Below are positions 43,619 through 54,300 of a stretch of 64,000 nucleotides of DNA, piece after piece (within the stretch, counting starts at the first letter, position 1; each line of letters opens with the position of its first letter). The DNA lies in NCBI RefSeq assembly GCF_017916325.1, contig NC_090143.1, positions 248,001 to 312,000 of the forward strand, in the 5' to 3' direction. The notes under the pieces are model-generated. The model was not told where the DNA came from. It searched no databases and saw nothing but the letters and a program-made list of their open reading frames with translations. A program made the translations under genes and the position numbers. This DNA is from Leishmania martiniquensis (lineage: Eukaryota > Euglenozoa > Kinetoplastea > Trypanosomatida > Trypanosomatidae).

Positions 43619-46600
43619 GGCTCACCGGCGAGGCAGCGGTGTGTCGAGGGAAGGCAGCGAAGCAGAAGGGGAAGGTGCGCGCATGGGGCGAGCACGCCTG
43701 CCGGCATGCACCACGCACGAGCAGGTGCGAAGAGATGATGCACGGATGCACACGAGGCACTTCAGGTGCTCCGCGTGGAAGTAACCGGGAGAGAGAGCAG
43801 CGGCACTGGCAGTCACGGGGCCCTTGTGCGTCCTCCCTCCCTCTCCCTCTCCCTCTCTCCCTCTCTGTCTCCCCCCCCCCGTTCAAATTATGCGCATCCT
43901 TTTGATGTGGTTGCGACGGCTGCTATCGCGCGCCGTGTGGGTCGCTGCGCAGCGCGTTTCCTTCGGTCTCGTACACTTTCAGGCCCCATCCTCCTTCTCT
44001 AGAATGCGGGGCCGTCCCCACTCTCCGCCACCGCTCTCCTATCCGAGCCCCCTCTCTCCCGTCGTGCTTGGCGAGCCTATCCTGCACGCTCGAGCTCTCC
44101 TCCGCTACGCTGCAAGTCAATCAAAGAGAGAAAAAAATGTTTCCAGTTGCGGATTAGTGAGCACATGAGGGTGTCGTGATCAGTGGGGTGGATTTGCTCT
44201 CCCTCTTTCTTTCCCCCTCTCTCTCCCTCACACCGTCAGCGCTCCCTTTCGCCTCGGCATGAGCGCGTGCAACGGAGGTGTGCGTGTGTGTGTGTGTGTG
44301 CCTGTGTAGGTGTGCGGGGCAGCACCAACATCAACAGTAGCAGACACCGGCGCAGCTCCGTCTCGAACCTCTTCTCGCGCCCCTTTCCCTTTTTTCCTGT
44401 GCTTTATGGCATCGTGCGTCTTTCTGCTGCTTTGCGTTGATGTCCGACATATCTCCCCCCACCCTCCCCCCTCCACCAGCTCACCGTTCCTGCTGCTATT
44501 TGCCTTGCGCTACCGTTGCCCTTGATGCGACGTGCCACCGCGAACAGCCACGGGCATGGCCCTTCTTCCCGAGAGTGTTGCTGCTCTCTCCGCTTCCCCT
44601 TCTGTTTCGCCTTTACGTGTCCCTCTCTCGTAGGGCACGCTTACAAACACACACACACACAGACACGTACAGAGAAACGCACGCATGTGTTGGGGGGGCA
44701 GTGGAGAGCCGTGTGGGTCGTCGGGCATGACACTTCCCTATTTTTAATTTTTTATTTGGTTACGTGCTGAACTTCGTTTTTCTTCAAGCGCTTCTGCACA
44801 CATGAAAAAACTTATCTCTTCTCTCGGTGGTGGATTCGCTTGGCTTCCAATCCGAAAAATGCCTTTACGTGTGTTTACATGTGACTGTTGCTTGCGATAC
44901 TTGTGATTGGCTTCGCCTCTCATCGTGGTCGGCACACAGACCGACACACACACACACACATGCACGCACTGCGGTGCAGACACTGGCCTGCATGACAGAT
45001 ATACATGCAGTGTGTGCACGTCTATATGTATATATACGAGTGCATGTATGTATATCTGTATACGCACCCCCCTCCATCCTAGAGCCCCCCTCTACCCTTC
45101 TCTCGCTCAATAACTATTTTTGTTCTCGTGTGTGTGTGTATGTGTGTGTGTCGGTGTGTGTGCAGCTGACTCGCGTCTCTCTTCCTCTCCTTTGCATCAT
45201 CGTGATCCCTCAACTTCGCATGAGGCTGTTGAGGCGCCCGTGGCACCCATGCAGAAAGGGAGAGCCCGTCGCTGCATCTTGCTGTGGCGGCGTGTATCCC
45301 CCTCTCCTCCGGCCGTGAACAGCCGCAGCAGTCGTCGTCCTCTCCACCTCTCCCCCTTTCCCTCGCATCTTAGCAGGAGAGTGGCTGAGGGACGTCGGTC
45401 GGGGGGGTGGGGGAGAGGCTGTGCCCCCATGCTCACACTTCGCCTCGTATTCTCTCCAACCCGTCCACCCGTCGTCGCGGTCCCCTCTCTCATTTCTGAG
45501 AAAAAATGAACTGTCTGCCTAACGCGCACGGCTTTCGTGGATCACAGACGGTAATCGAGCGATCTTCCCTCGCGTCAGAAGGATTGATCCACCCAACACA
45601 CACGCACTCCTCACTCTTACTCTCGCCATTCCCCCTCTTTCACACGCCTTGTGCCCTGCCCATCACGGGACCAAACACACCGCCAACGCCGCACAACCCC
45701 ACGCCTTCCGCTTCGCACACACGTGCTCTCCCCGCTCCGCCTCCCTCACGCCCTGCCCACCCACCTCCACGCACCCGATTCCTCGCCTGAGTAATCAGCC
45801 CCGCTGCGTGCCCCTGTCCGAGTCAGGCACTCTATCAGTCGCGCCTATTCCTTTCGGCCGCTACAAGTCTCTCTGCAACTGGACGGCAGACACGCACGCG
45901 CGCGCGCATGGCAGTGGCGCACGTCTCCTCCCCTTCCGCTTTTCTCCCTCTCTGTGAGATCCTCTCCCTTTCTTTCTTTTTTTATTGCTGTTGTTGCTTG
46001 ACCTTTCCCGGCGCCCACCATTAACTTGAAAAGCACAGAGAACGGCAACGAGAGTGAGTGGTTGAGAAAGCACACGAGGCATCGGCGGGCTTGGCTCTTC
46101 TCCTATTTTGCGCGGGGATTTCGGCGCGCCTTAAGGGAGTGGCAGTGGGAGTTGCGCTTGACTGAGCCCTCATTATATTTTCTTTCTCGCTTTACCCTCT
46201 CGTCAGCAGCCGAGCTTGCCACCACCTCCCGTTCCCTCCTTTGTTCGCGTTCTCTTGAACCCATTCAGACGCTTGCCGAGAAGACCTGGCCGGGCTACTG
46301 TCACTTGCCTCTCTGATTGTACAGCCGTGTCTTCACCCCCGCACTTCCCCTCCCCCAAGCACGACTGTCACTTACACACACGCGCGCACACACACAGAGA
46401 GGGCGCGAAACAAAAAGGGAGGGGGAGGGGCTAAAACGAGCAGGCTCAACTCTGTCTTTTTTTTTTTCGAGGTGCGCGGTTTACTGTTTGCTCCCCTCTT
46501 CTCCGTCGTGTACTTTGGCGTAGTCCTTTTATTTAACCCTTTTCTTCGTGTTCTGTGCTGCTGTCTGTCTCCCCTTCTCCACTCTCCCCCCCCCCTCCCC

Positions 46601-46784
46601 CCTCGGAGCGTCGTCGACTCTGACCTCTCGCTCCTTCCCCCGCGATCGCTAAAACGGCCGCGGAGACGGTGACAAATTTTTCTCCCTCCCCCTCCGTTCT
46701 CTGGGCGCCCCTGGTTGTGGTCGGCGCATAGCACTCTCGCCCTTGCACACTATCCTGCACACAGCTGAGCTCTCTGCTGTCATC
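43619..46784 (+). other. Intergenic region of 3.2 kb
   Basis: No credible gene is seen. Content is TG and CA microsatellites (about 44285-44305, 44945-44965 and 45130-45160) and long CT-rich runs. A T-run at about 46457-46467 is followed by AG at 46470-46471, the likely acceptor for the J-protein gene. Confidence 0.6.
46457..46471 (+). promoter_or_regulatory. Candidate spliced-leader acceptor for J-protein gene
   Basis: An eleven-T run ends in CGAG with AG at 46470-46471. No ATG is seen between this and the gene start at 46785, giving a leader of about 314 nt. Confidence 0.45.
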
Positions 46785-47663
46785 ATGCAGACCCTCTACG
46801 ACGTCCTCCATGTGCCGATGAGCGCCTCACAAGGTGAGCTGCAGCACGCGTACCGTCGCCTGCTCACGCGCGTGCACCCAGATCGATGCTATCACGACAA
46901 CGACAGCGTCTCGTACAACACCGCCCGAGAAGTGGATCACGTGCGAATGAATGCTCTGCAGAGGGCGTACAAAGTGTTGGGCGACCCGCAGAAGCGGAAC
47001 GATTATGACGCCTGTCTAACCCGACAGTTCCGAAGAGAGTCCGCCGCGTATCACCGACCTCCCCAGCAGGTCTTTCGTCCGCAAGGCATGGCACAGCCGC
47101 AGGTGCTCACCTTTGTCGGGAGCGTCAGCGGTACGGGAGGTGTGCTGAAGACACTGACAGATCTGGCGGAGGCGAACGACAACACCGCGCCCTTTGGAGC
47201 AGGCAGCAGATCAGCTGCTCGGCCGCCGGCAGCCGCAGAGGAAGGAGCTTTCGGCGCCTCGAATCCACAGTACTCAAATCCCATGACACGAGCATTGGGC
47301 ACCTTCACAGGCGTCGCAGAAGGAACTGCAGCAAGGCAGGACGGCGCCGTGGCCTTTTCGAAGCCACCGTCATCAAGCGCGCCACCTTCACGGCCAGTTG
47401 GGTACACGGCTTCAGCGGCAACGCAGCGGCAGCCCGATGACGCCGTCTCGAAGCGCGCCATCGAAACAGGCCCACGCACGGTCGGTCTTGTCGTCGTCAC
47501 CGACGGAGGAGTTGCCCTAGGTGCCCTGGCCTCCACAGCAGCGCTGGAGGCCTCTCAGCAGCCGTCGGCAGCGGTCGCCACTGCAGCGCCCGCTGCGGAG
47601 ACGGACGCTCATCTGCCGCGTCGGCTTCGCGTCGTCGAAGAGCACTTGGCAATACGCCTATGA
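46785..47663 (+). CDS. J-domain (DnaJ-like) co-chaperone (292 aa)
   Basis: The N-terminal 75 residues form a clear J domain, which stimulates the ATPase of an Hsp70 partner. The starting Y-D-V-L motif, helix II ending in R-V-H-P-D-R and helix III with A-L-Q-R-A-Y-K-V-L are all present, and the essential H-P-D is at residues 31-33. A normal J-domain end, D-P-x-K-R-x-x-Y-D, follows. The remaining 215 residues are Ala/Pro/Ser-rich with no zinc-finger region and no recognisable client-binding domain, so this is a class C (type III) J protein. No targeting signal or membrane span is obvious, so a cytosolic location is likely. The start is the first ATG after the AG at 46471. The client and Hsp70 partner are unknown. 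Confidence 0.92.
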   Translation: MQTLYDVLHVPMSASQGELQHAYRRLLTRVHPDRCYHDNDSVSYNTAREVDHVRMNALQRAYKVLGDPQKRNDYDACLTRQFRRESAAYHRPPQQVFRPQGMAQPQVLTFVGSVSGTGGVLKTLTDLAEANDNTAPFGAGSRSAARPPAAAEEGAFGASNPQYSNPMTRALGTFTGVAEGTAARQDGAVAFSKPPSSSAPPSRPVGYTASAATQRQPDDAVSKRAIETGPRTVGLVVVTDGGVALGALASTAALEASQQPSAAVATAAPAAETDAHLPRRLRVVEEHLAIRL

Positions 47664-47910
47664 CACTGGAAGGCCCATCACCTCCCCGCCTTGGCGCTGA
47701 CGCGCGCACGCCCCCTTCGCTTCCGCGCCCATGTCAATCGACACGTCTCCCTCCCTCTCTCCCCACCAGAGGTGTATCTCACTATCGAGCACGCTCGATC
47801 CGAAGAGGTAATGGTGGGGGGGGGGGGGCGCAGCTCGGTAGATTCTTCTGTCGCTGTGCTCCTCTGCGTCCATGACTGGTCGTGTGCGACTGACTGAGCC
47901 TGTGTAGGTG

Positions 47911-48506
47911 TGTGTGTGTGTGTATGTAGGCGAGCATGTCCGATTACGTCTGGCAGCGCGCCGACAGTCAGCAGGCGCCCTGCTCCCTCCCTCTCTCTTC
48001 CCCACAAAGCTTTTTTGTGTTCAAGTGTGGCGCATCGGCTCGCCGCCGGCCAATGCTGTCGCCCTCTCTTCTCGGTTTTCCTGTCACCGTCTCTCACGAG
48101 GGACAAGAATGGCCTTCTAAGAAAGTGTAGCTGTCCAGGTGGGGAGAAGGGGGAGGAGGGTCCAGCCAGGCAAGTCTTCCCTCGATCCCCGACCCACCCA
48201 CACCCACCCCTTGTCAGCTCTGAGCCACCTCTGCTGGTAGGAGGGTCAGGTCCCGGCCGGCGTGGCTGGAGCGTGTCTCACTCGGCCCTCGCTGCCCACT
48301 GGTGTAGGGAGCCTGCGCGACGCCGAGGGACGCCGCAGGTGTCGGCCCGCATGATGGGTGCGGCTGTGAGGCGACCTGCGAAGCGGGCAGGCGCAGAGCG
48401 CAGCGGTGGAGGAGGGGAGGGGGGGCACTGCGGGTGGGACGGGTTCATCGTAGGTGAGGGTCGAGGGGCGTTTCCACTCGTGTGCTCGGCGTGGCTGAGA
48501 GGGGGG
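47911..48506 (+). repeat. Dispersed repeat C, copy 1 (596 bp)
   Basis: This is a direct repeat of 56244-56839 at a constant offset of 8333 bp. I see one substitution (48492 T versus 56825 C) and no net indel. It starts in a TG tract and ends in a G-run. The last 230 bp are GC-rich and also occur at 19799-19963. Reading frames inside it are identical between copies only because the DNA is. Such a length with high identity suggests recent duplication or gene conversion. Relation to SIDER retroposons is possible. Confidence 0.9.
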
Positions 48507-51226
48507 AGAAGAAGGAGCTGAAAAAAAAAGGCGGGCACATCGGGGAGAGGGGGGTAAGCAACGTTCGAGGCGGACTGAGTCTCACGAAAGCAGGCGTCTG
48601 TGCCGAAGTGTGCGAGTTGTATTTGTTCATGAATATATATACATACGGATATATATATAAACACGGACATACACACATATACAGCCATATATATGTGTGT
48701 ATGCGTGTATATTTGATGTCTCTCGGGGCGGCTGGCTGCTTGTGTGTGTGTGTGTGTGCGTGCGCGCGCATACGTGCTAGTAAACTGCGCGTGTTCCTCT
48801 TCGCTACGCATCCCTCCCGGTGCTGTTGGAAGCCCATCCCGACCCCGCTGCTCCTGACGTCCCCCACGTTCTCCGGCCGTCCCTCGCGCTTCTCTTCTCT
48901 CAGGGCTCATATGTGGTCTTCCCCTTCTCGCGTTCCTCATCCGGAGGGATTAACGTGTCTCTGTTTGCTCGTGTGCTCTGAAAGAAACGAACGTAGATCG
49001 GTAGTGAAGCGTCCGCCTCGCGCGCGCGCACACACCGTCCGGCGTCACGCACGGTTTCGCACACCCCTCTGGTAGCTCTGCCTGACGGCGTCGTGGCACC
49101 CCCTCGCGCACAGGCAGTCAGTGAGTGAGTGAAAGAGAGGGAGACCAAATACTGAAAGGGCACGCCCACACACACACACAAATGTATATATATATATATG
49201 TCTTCTATGGAAGAGCGGCGGGACAAACGGCTCTTGCTCTTTGGCCCCTCTCCTTCCCTTCCCCCACCCCATGCGCTCCGCTCTCCTCAGCCACCCCTGC
49301 GTGTCACCCTCGATGCCTCTTTACTCGCCTTCGCTACTGCGTCGCTCTCTTGACGGTGTCCTACGTGATGCTCCGCCTGTGTGTATGCTGTAGTGTAGGC
49401 GGGTGTCACTCGTCTGCAACAGACAGCCGCTGGCGCACACGGAAGGAGTAAAGGGCTCCGTCGCTTCGCAATCGCAGATGCCACGGCAAGCACACACGCG
49501 CACGCGCACAGGCCTACGCAAGAAGGTTTACCACCTCCCCAAAATGCTGCCGCTTTTTTCTCTCTTCTCTCCCTCGCTCACTGACCCCTCGCCCCGGGCC
49601 CCTTCGCAGAGGCGTGTCATGAAATGGAGGCGCGCGCGCGAGAGAGAGAGCTCTGTTTGCTCGCGAGAACGACTTGGCGCTGGCGATCCAGATACCTCAA
49701 CGGCGCGCGGCTTCTCGGATGAGCAGGGCACCCGGGGCGAAGGGAGACGCCATGGCGCATGGTCGAAGAGATGCAGTGATGAGAGGCTCCTGCGCTGACC
49801 GACATGCGTACGCGAACGTATGCGGCGGTGGGGGGGGGGGGCGATGCACCCCAAATGGCTTTACACAAAGACAAGATGGACTGTCTGTGGGTGTAAAGAA
49901 GGTAGCGGTGGTCCGTGTGGTGTCCTCTCTTGTTGTCTGTCGCCGTTGCTTCGCCGATTCGCTCGCCACTCCTGCGCGTCTGCGCGGGGGAACGTGGCCG
50001 TGTTTGATGTCCCTCTCACCCACTCGAGTGATGTCAAGAGGGTCGCTGGATGCGGCTGGTTTTATCCACAGACTGGCTGCTGAGCCCTCCCTCCCTCTCC
50101 TCGAGTGGTGGGGGAGGAGGGGGAAGGAGAGAAGGACAAGGAAAGAAGAAAAGGGACGTTGCCTGCTGAGTCGCTTGTAAATGGGCTAGCGTCAAGGTGT
50201 TCGCGACAGCACTACCCATCCTTCACCCACTCGCACCGCTCTTCCGTACCCAAGGCTGTGTGAGGCATCGCACAAGACATCCTCATTCTGGCTAGCGCGT
50301 AATGGCCGACCCGCGCACTTGTTTCTGCCACAGTTCGAGGATCCCTACTGGTAAGTTTATGTGGAGCTCGCCGTCTTTTTTTTTCTGCTCGTTGCCGAGT
50401 ACAGCGCCCTGCTTCGCTCTTCGTCCCGCCATGGTGCTGAAATGGAATGGACGACATCGAAGCCGTGGTGCGCTCTCCTTGCACCACCGCGATGAGTGGA
50501 TCCCACACCTTTGGTCCACATCTTGTCACCGGGCCTGACACGTATCTGAATCCGTTCACCCCATCCCTCTTCTATCCACGAACACACACACACACACACA
50601 CCACCGACTTGCTCTGAAGGTAATGGCGTGCCTTCATATGGTGGCTTACGCATCCCCCCTCCTGCCCATCAGTCCCGCTACCTCCCTTCGCTATCTCATC
50701 ATGCCACCCACCCACCCCTCGCTTCCCCGAGCCTGAACCCTCTCTCGACTTCCAACAGCCGCCTCTCTCTCCCCCTGTCTCACCCCTTCTAAGCATTGCC
50801 GTCACCCCTCCTCCTTTGGCTCCTCACACGCGTCCACAATTCCCCTGACGCGCAAAGGAGCCGTCGCAGCCGCTCCGGCGAAGACCCGCATCCCCTCCCC
50901 CTCCCCTCCATCATCATCTTAAACGTACGCGCAACAGCTTTCTTTTATCTATTTTTTTCTTAAGTGTTTTTGTCTGTGTGTTTGTCCCCCCCTCCCCCCT
51001 CTCCCCCTCTCTTCCCCTCTCTCTCCTCTTTTTTAGCCATCATTATTCTTTTCACGGAACCTTTGCCCGCTGGTGCTTAGGTGTATTACGCGGCGCCACG
51101 CGTGCCCGAATTGTTACGATTGCCCTTCTCCCGCACCCCTTTGCGGAGGCGACGCGACCCCACCACCACCACCACCACCACCACACACACACACCGCTTC
51201 CTCTTCACGCCTCACACCGCTGTTTC

Positions 51227-51296
51227 TCCTTTTTTTTCTTTCGATTCGGCCTTCCATCCACGCCTGCGCTGCGACGGCTGTGTCCGCTCGCAAAAG
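51227..51296 (+). promoter_or_regulatory. Candidate spliced-leader acceptor for receptor gene
   Basis: A T/C tract at 51227-51243 has no AG until 51295-51296, 48 nt before the ATG at 51344. A longer CT tract with TAG at 51034-51036 is an alternative acceptor giving a leader of about 308 nt. Confidence 0.4.
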
Positions 51297-51302
51297 AAAC
51301 TC

Positions 51303-51317
51303 ATGGCTGCGCGATAG
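51303..51317 (+). other. Four-codon upstream ORF
   Basis: ATG-GCT-GCG-CGA-TAG lies 26 nt before the receptor start. It would be in the leader with either candidate splice acceptor, so ribosomes would meet it first. It could lower translation of the main frame. Confidence 0.45.
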
Positions 51318-51343
51318 GGGGCACACTCTACTCGCCCTACACA

Positions 51344-54300
51344 ATGCCCCGTCACCTGAAGCATTCCATGGACCTCAAGCCAACCGCTATGCAAGCCGCA
51401 CAGATGACGGCGGCGGCATCCACGTCGCCAACGCATCTACAGACCGCGCAAGAGCAGCAGGTGCCGGTGCAAACGCCAGACGGGCAACGCCAGCGGTTAC
51501 AGACGCGGTGCAGCGCCTCCCTCAAATGGGGGCGCAGGGCGAGGCGCTTCGGCAGAGCCGCCCGCAATGCCCTCTTCCGAATCGACGTGTGCTGGACGTT
51601 TTCCTACAGCGTCTTCCTCCTCTGTGTCGGCACGGCCTGCTGCGCCATATCGTATCAGATGGTGAATCGCTCGCTCATTGATTCGTGGCACAGCCTGCAC
51701 GATAACCGCATCGCCGCTGTAAACAAGCTCATAGACCAAAGCACCGACCGCGTCCACGACATGGCGGCGAGCCTCCTCGCTCTCTCCATGAGGACTCAGT
51801 TCGTCATGGAATCAGAAAAAACCCTCTCCGTGCTGTGCGCGCTCATGGAGGAGTACGACGTGGAGAGGACCTTCGCCGCCTTCTCGGTCGTCTCGCTATC
51901 GAAGCTGGAGGCGATATCATGTTGGCGTGGGAGTGGAGGCCACAAATCCGGCGACCGATTGGTCGGGGCCATCTCGTACGATCATCGCATCAACTCCACC
52001 TATTACGTTAATCGCAGCAGCTATATGTTCGAGCGCCCCTTAGAAGTTGAGGAAACCGTTCCTCAAGACCGGGGCGCCGTCTCGGACCTTCTCGCGGACA
52101 ACTACGCCGCCAGAAATTTGATTCAACTGACGAAGGCCTACTATAATGGCGACATCGACTTTGTCGACCCCCGGCTAAGGTGGCTGCAACCGTCTCTACA
52201 CCCGCACCTGATCCACTACAACTGCCCTGCCGGGCTCATCTACCGTGGCCTCACGCTCCCCACCAACGTCAGCATCACCGACTGCACCCAAGTCCGCATC
52301 AATGGTGCGCGGCTCGCCTTCACCACCGTCTGGGAATCCTCCTCAGGCTTCCTCTTTGCCGTCTTCATCAACCAGAGCCTCGAAGGCGCCGACCCGCTTA
52401 TCATGTCCAACAACTGGGGCCAGCAGTCGGTGCAAGGCGACGCGGTATTTCCCCCCAGCCCCGAGCCCACCGCCTACCTCAGCTCCCGCAACGTCACGCA
52501 CCCACTCATGCGCGAGGCACTCAAGCACGTCGACCTCTCGCGCATGCAGGGCCCCGGCCATAAGCAGGTCGTGGACTTCCGCTTCAACGGCGCGCACTCC
52601 ATCATCACTGCATGGGCCTACACATCGCCCCGCGGTCTGACGCTGCCACTGGTGTACGTCAGCTCGCACGATGTCGTCGCTGGGCCCTACCTGCGGCTGC
52701 GCGACACCATAAACGGCGTCCTCGCGGCCACCATCGTGCTCGTCAGCTTTGTCTTCTGGGTCTTTGTGCGGTTGTACTTCGTGGCACCGCTGCTCGAGAT
52801 CACGCGGCTCCTGGACCGCAGCGTGCAGCGAGGTGCTCGTGCGCTGTACCACGCCGGGAAGCACGGCATCGGTGCCCTGGCGGAGGTGCGCGCGCTCGGC
52901 AACGCGCACAACGCCGCCATGCGCCAGCTGCGCGAGGTCGACGCCTTTGTTCCCGAAGCCGTGCGTCAGGAGCTGCGCCGCGGCACCGTGCACACGACCC
53001 CCACATTGTCCTTAAGGGCCACAGTGCCCGGTCCGAATGTCGTCACGGTGTCGTCCCACTCCAGAGCCGCACGCCTCGCACGCCACCTCTCCACCGTCGT
53101 CTACATCACGATACGGCCACCACACCCGCTGCCAGGGTCGTCGCACCACACCGGCACCACACCAGCACCTCCCTCCACGCGCTCATCCGAGCACGAGAGC
53201 ACCGCCATTGCGCTGCCCATTCCCAGCCAGCGCCTGGTGGCCGTGGTGGAGCGCGCGGTGCACGCAGCCAATACAGCCAACAGCGGCCCCTTCGCCACGC
53301 CGGCCGCCCTCGGCGCCTTTGTCAGTGCCGTGCACGATCTTGCGCACACGCACCGCGGCACCGTTCTCCATCTCTGCCCTGACGCCTGTGTCCTGCACTT
53401 CCACGCAGCCGTGCGCGCGCACCTCCCGCCGCAGCAAGAGCAGCAGTCGGCCAGGGCAGCGGATGTGGACGCGGCCACGGAGGCACACGCACAACAGGAC
53501 GCACGCGATGCAGCTGCCTTCGCTTTGGCGCTGCTAGGCTGGGTGGACGAGCAGCGGGCGGCGGCAGGGCAGCCCGAGTGGCCGCACATGCCGGAGGTGC
53601 GCGTGCTGCTCGACACGAGCCTGTTCGCGTGCGGGCAGTACCGCCCCTCGGGGAGCGAGCAGACCATGACGGTGGCGCTGGGCCGCGATGTGCTGCGTGA
53701 CGCCAGCCGCGTGGTGGAGCGCATTGGCGTGCGCGTGGCCATGACCGAGGAGACCGCCGCGCGCGTGCGCGGAGGCAATGGCGATAGCGACGTAGCAGCG
53801 GTGCGTGTGATACCGGTGGAGGTGCTGCACACCAACTGCACGGTGGACACGAAGGGCACCTTGGTGCTGTACGAGGCGCTGCCTGGCCGCGCTGCTGGCG
53901 ACGCGGCGTGGGAGCTGTACGCGGCCTGCTGCCTCGATGGCTTTGCGCGCATGCGGCAAGGCGACTACGCCGGTGCGCTCACCGCCTATTGCGGCGTCGC
54001 CGACGTGCTAGGCCTGGAGCCGGGGCTGCTGCCGCCGTGCCTGTGTCGCGAGGCAGCGGGCGACCACTTGACTGGCGGCGCCGTGTCGGTGCAGGTGGCG
54101 CGGCTCATGCGCGAGTGCGAGCGCCGGCGGCGCGCAGGCCTCACTGAAGGCTTCCAGCGCATGCCACGGCGGCCACCTGGCATCGACGCCCTCCTCTTCC
54201 ACAGCATCGCGCCCCTCGGGCCAGCGCCAGAGCTGCCGTCGCACGCCGCTACAAGCGCCGTCCCCAAAACAAGCAGCAGCCCCCGGAAAATGGCGAGGGG

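Larger units (their letters stand above)
47664..51343 (+). other. Intergenic region with long direct repeat
   Basis: There is no convincing gene in 3.7 kb. The region contains a 13-G run at 47816-47828, repeat C copy 1 (47911-48506), a TA-rich stretch at about 48634-48710, a (TA)n tract at 49185-49199, a 12-G run at 49830-49841, and a 50-nt CT-rich tract at about 50985-51034 ending in TAG at 51034-51036. A CAC repeat lies at 51159-51183. A second T/C tract at 51227-51243 is followed by the next AG at 51295-51296. Confidence 0.6.

Noticed and set aside
50978..51343. N-terminal extension of 122 codons on the receptor-like gene
   Set aside because: The extension translates a CT-rich splice-acceptor tract and a CAC repeat. 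ATG 51344 fits the first normal protein sequence, so I use that start.
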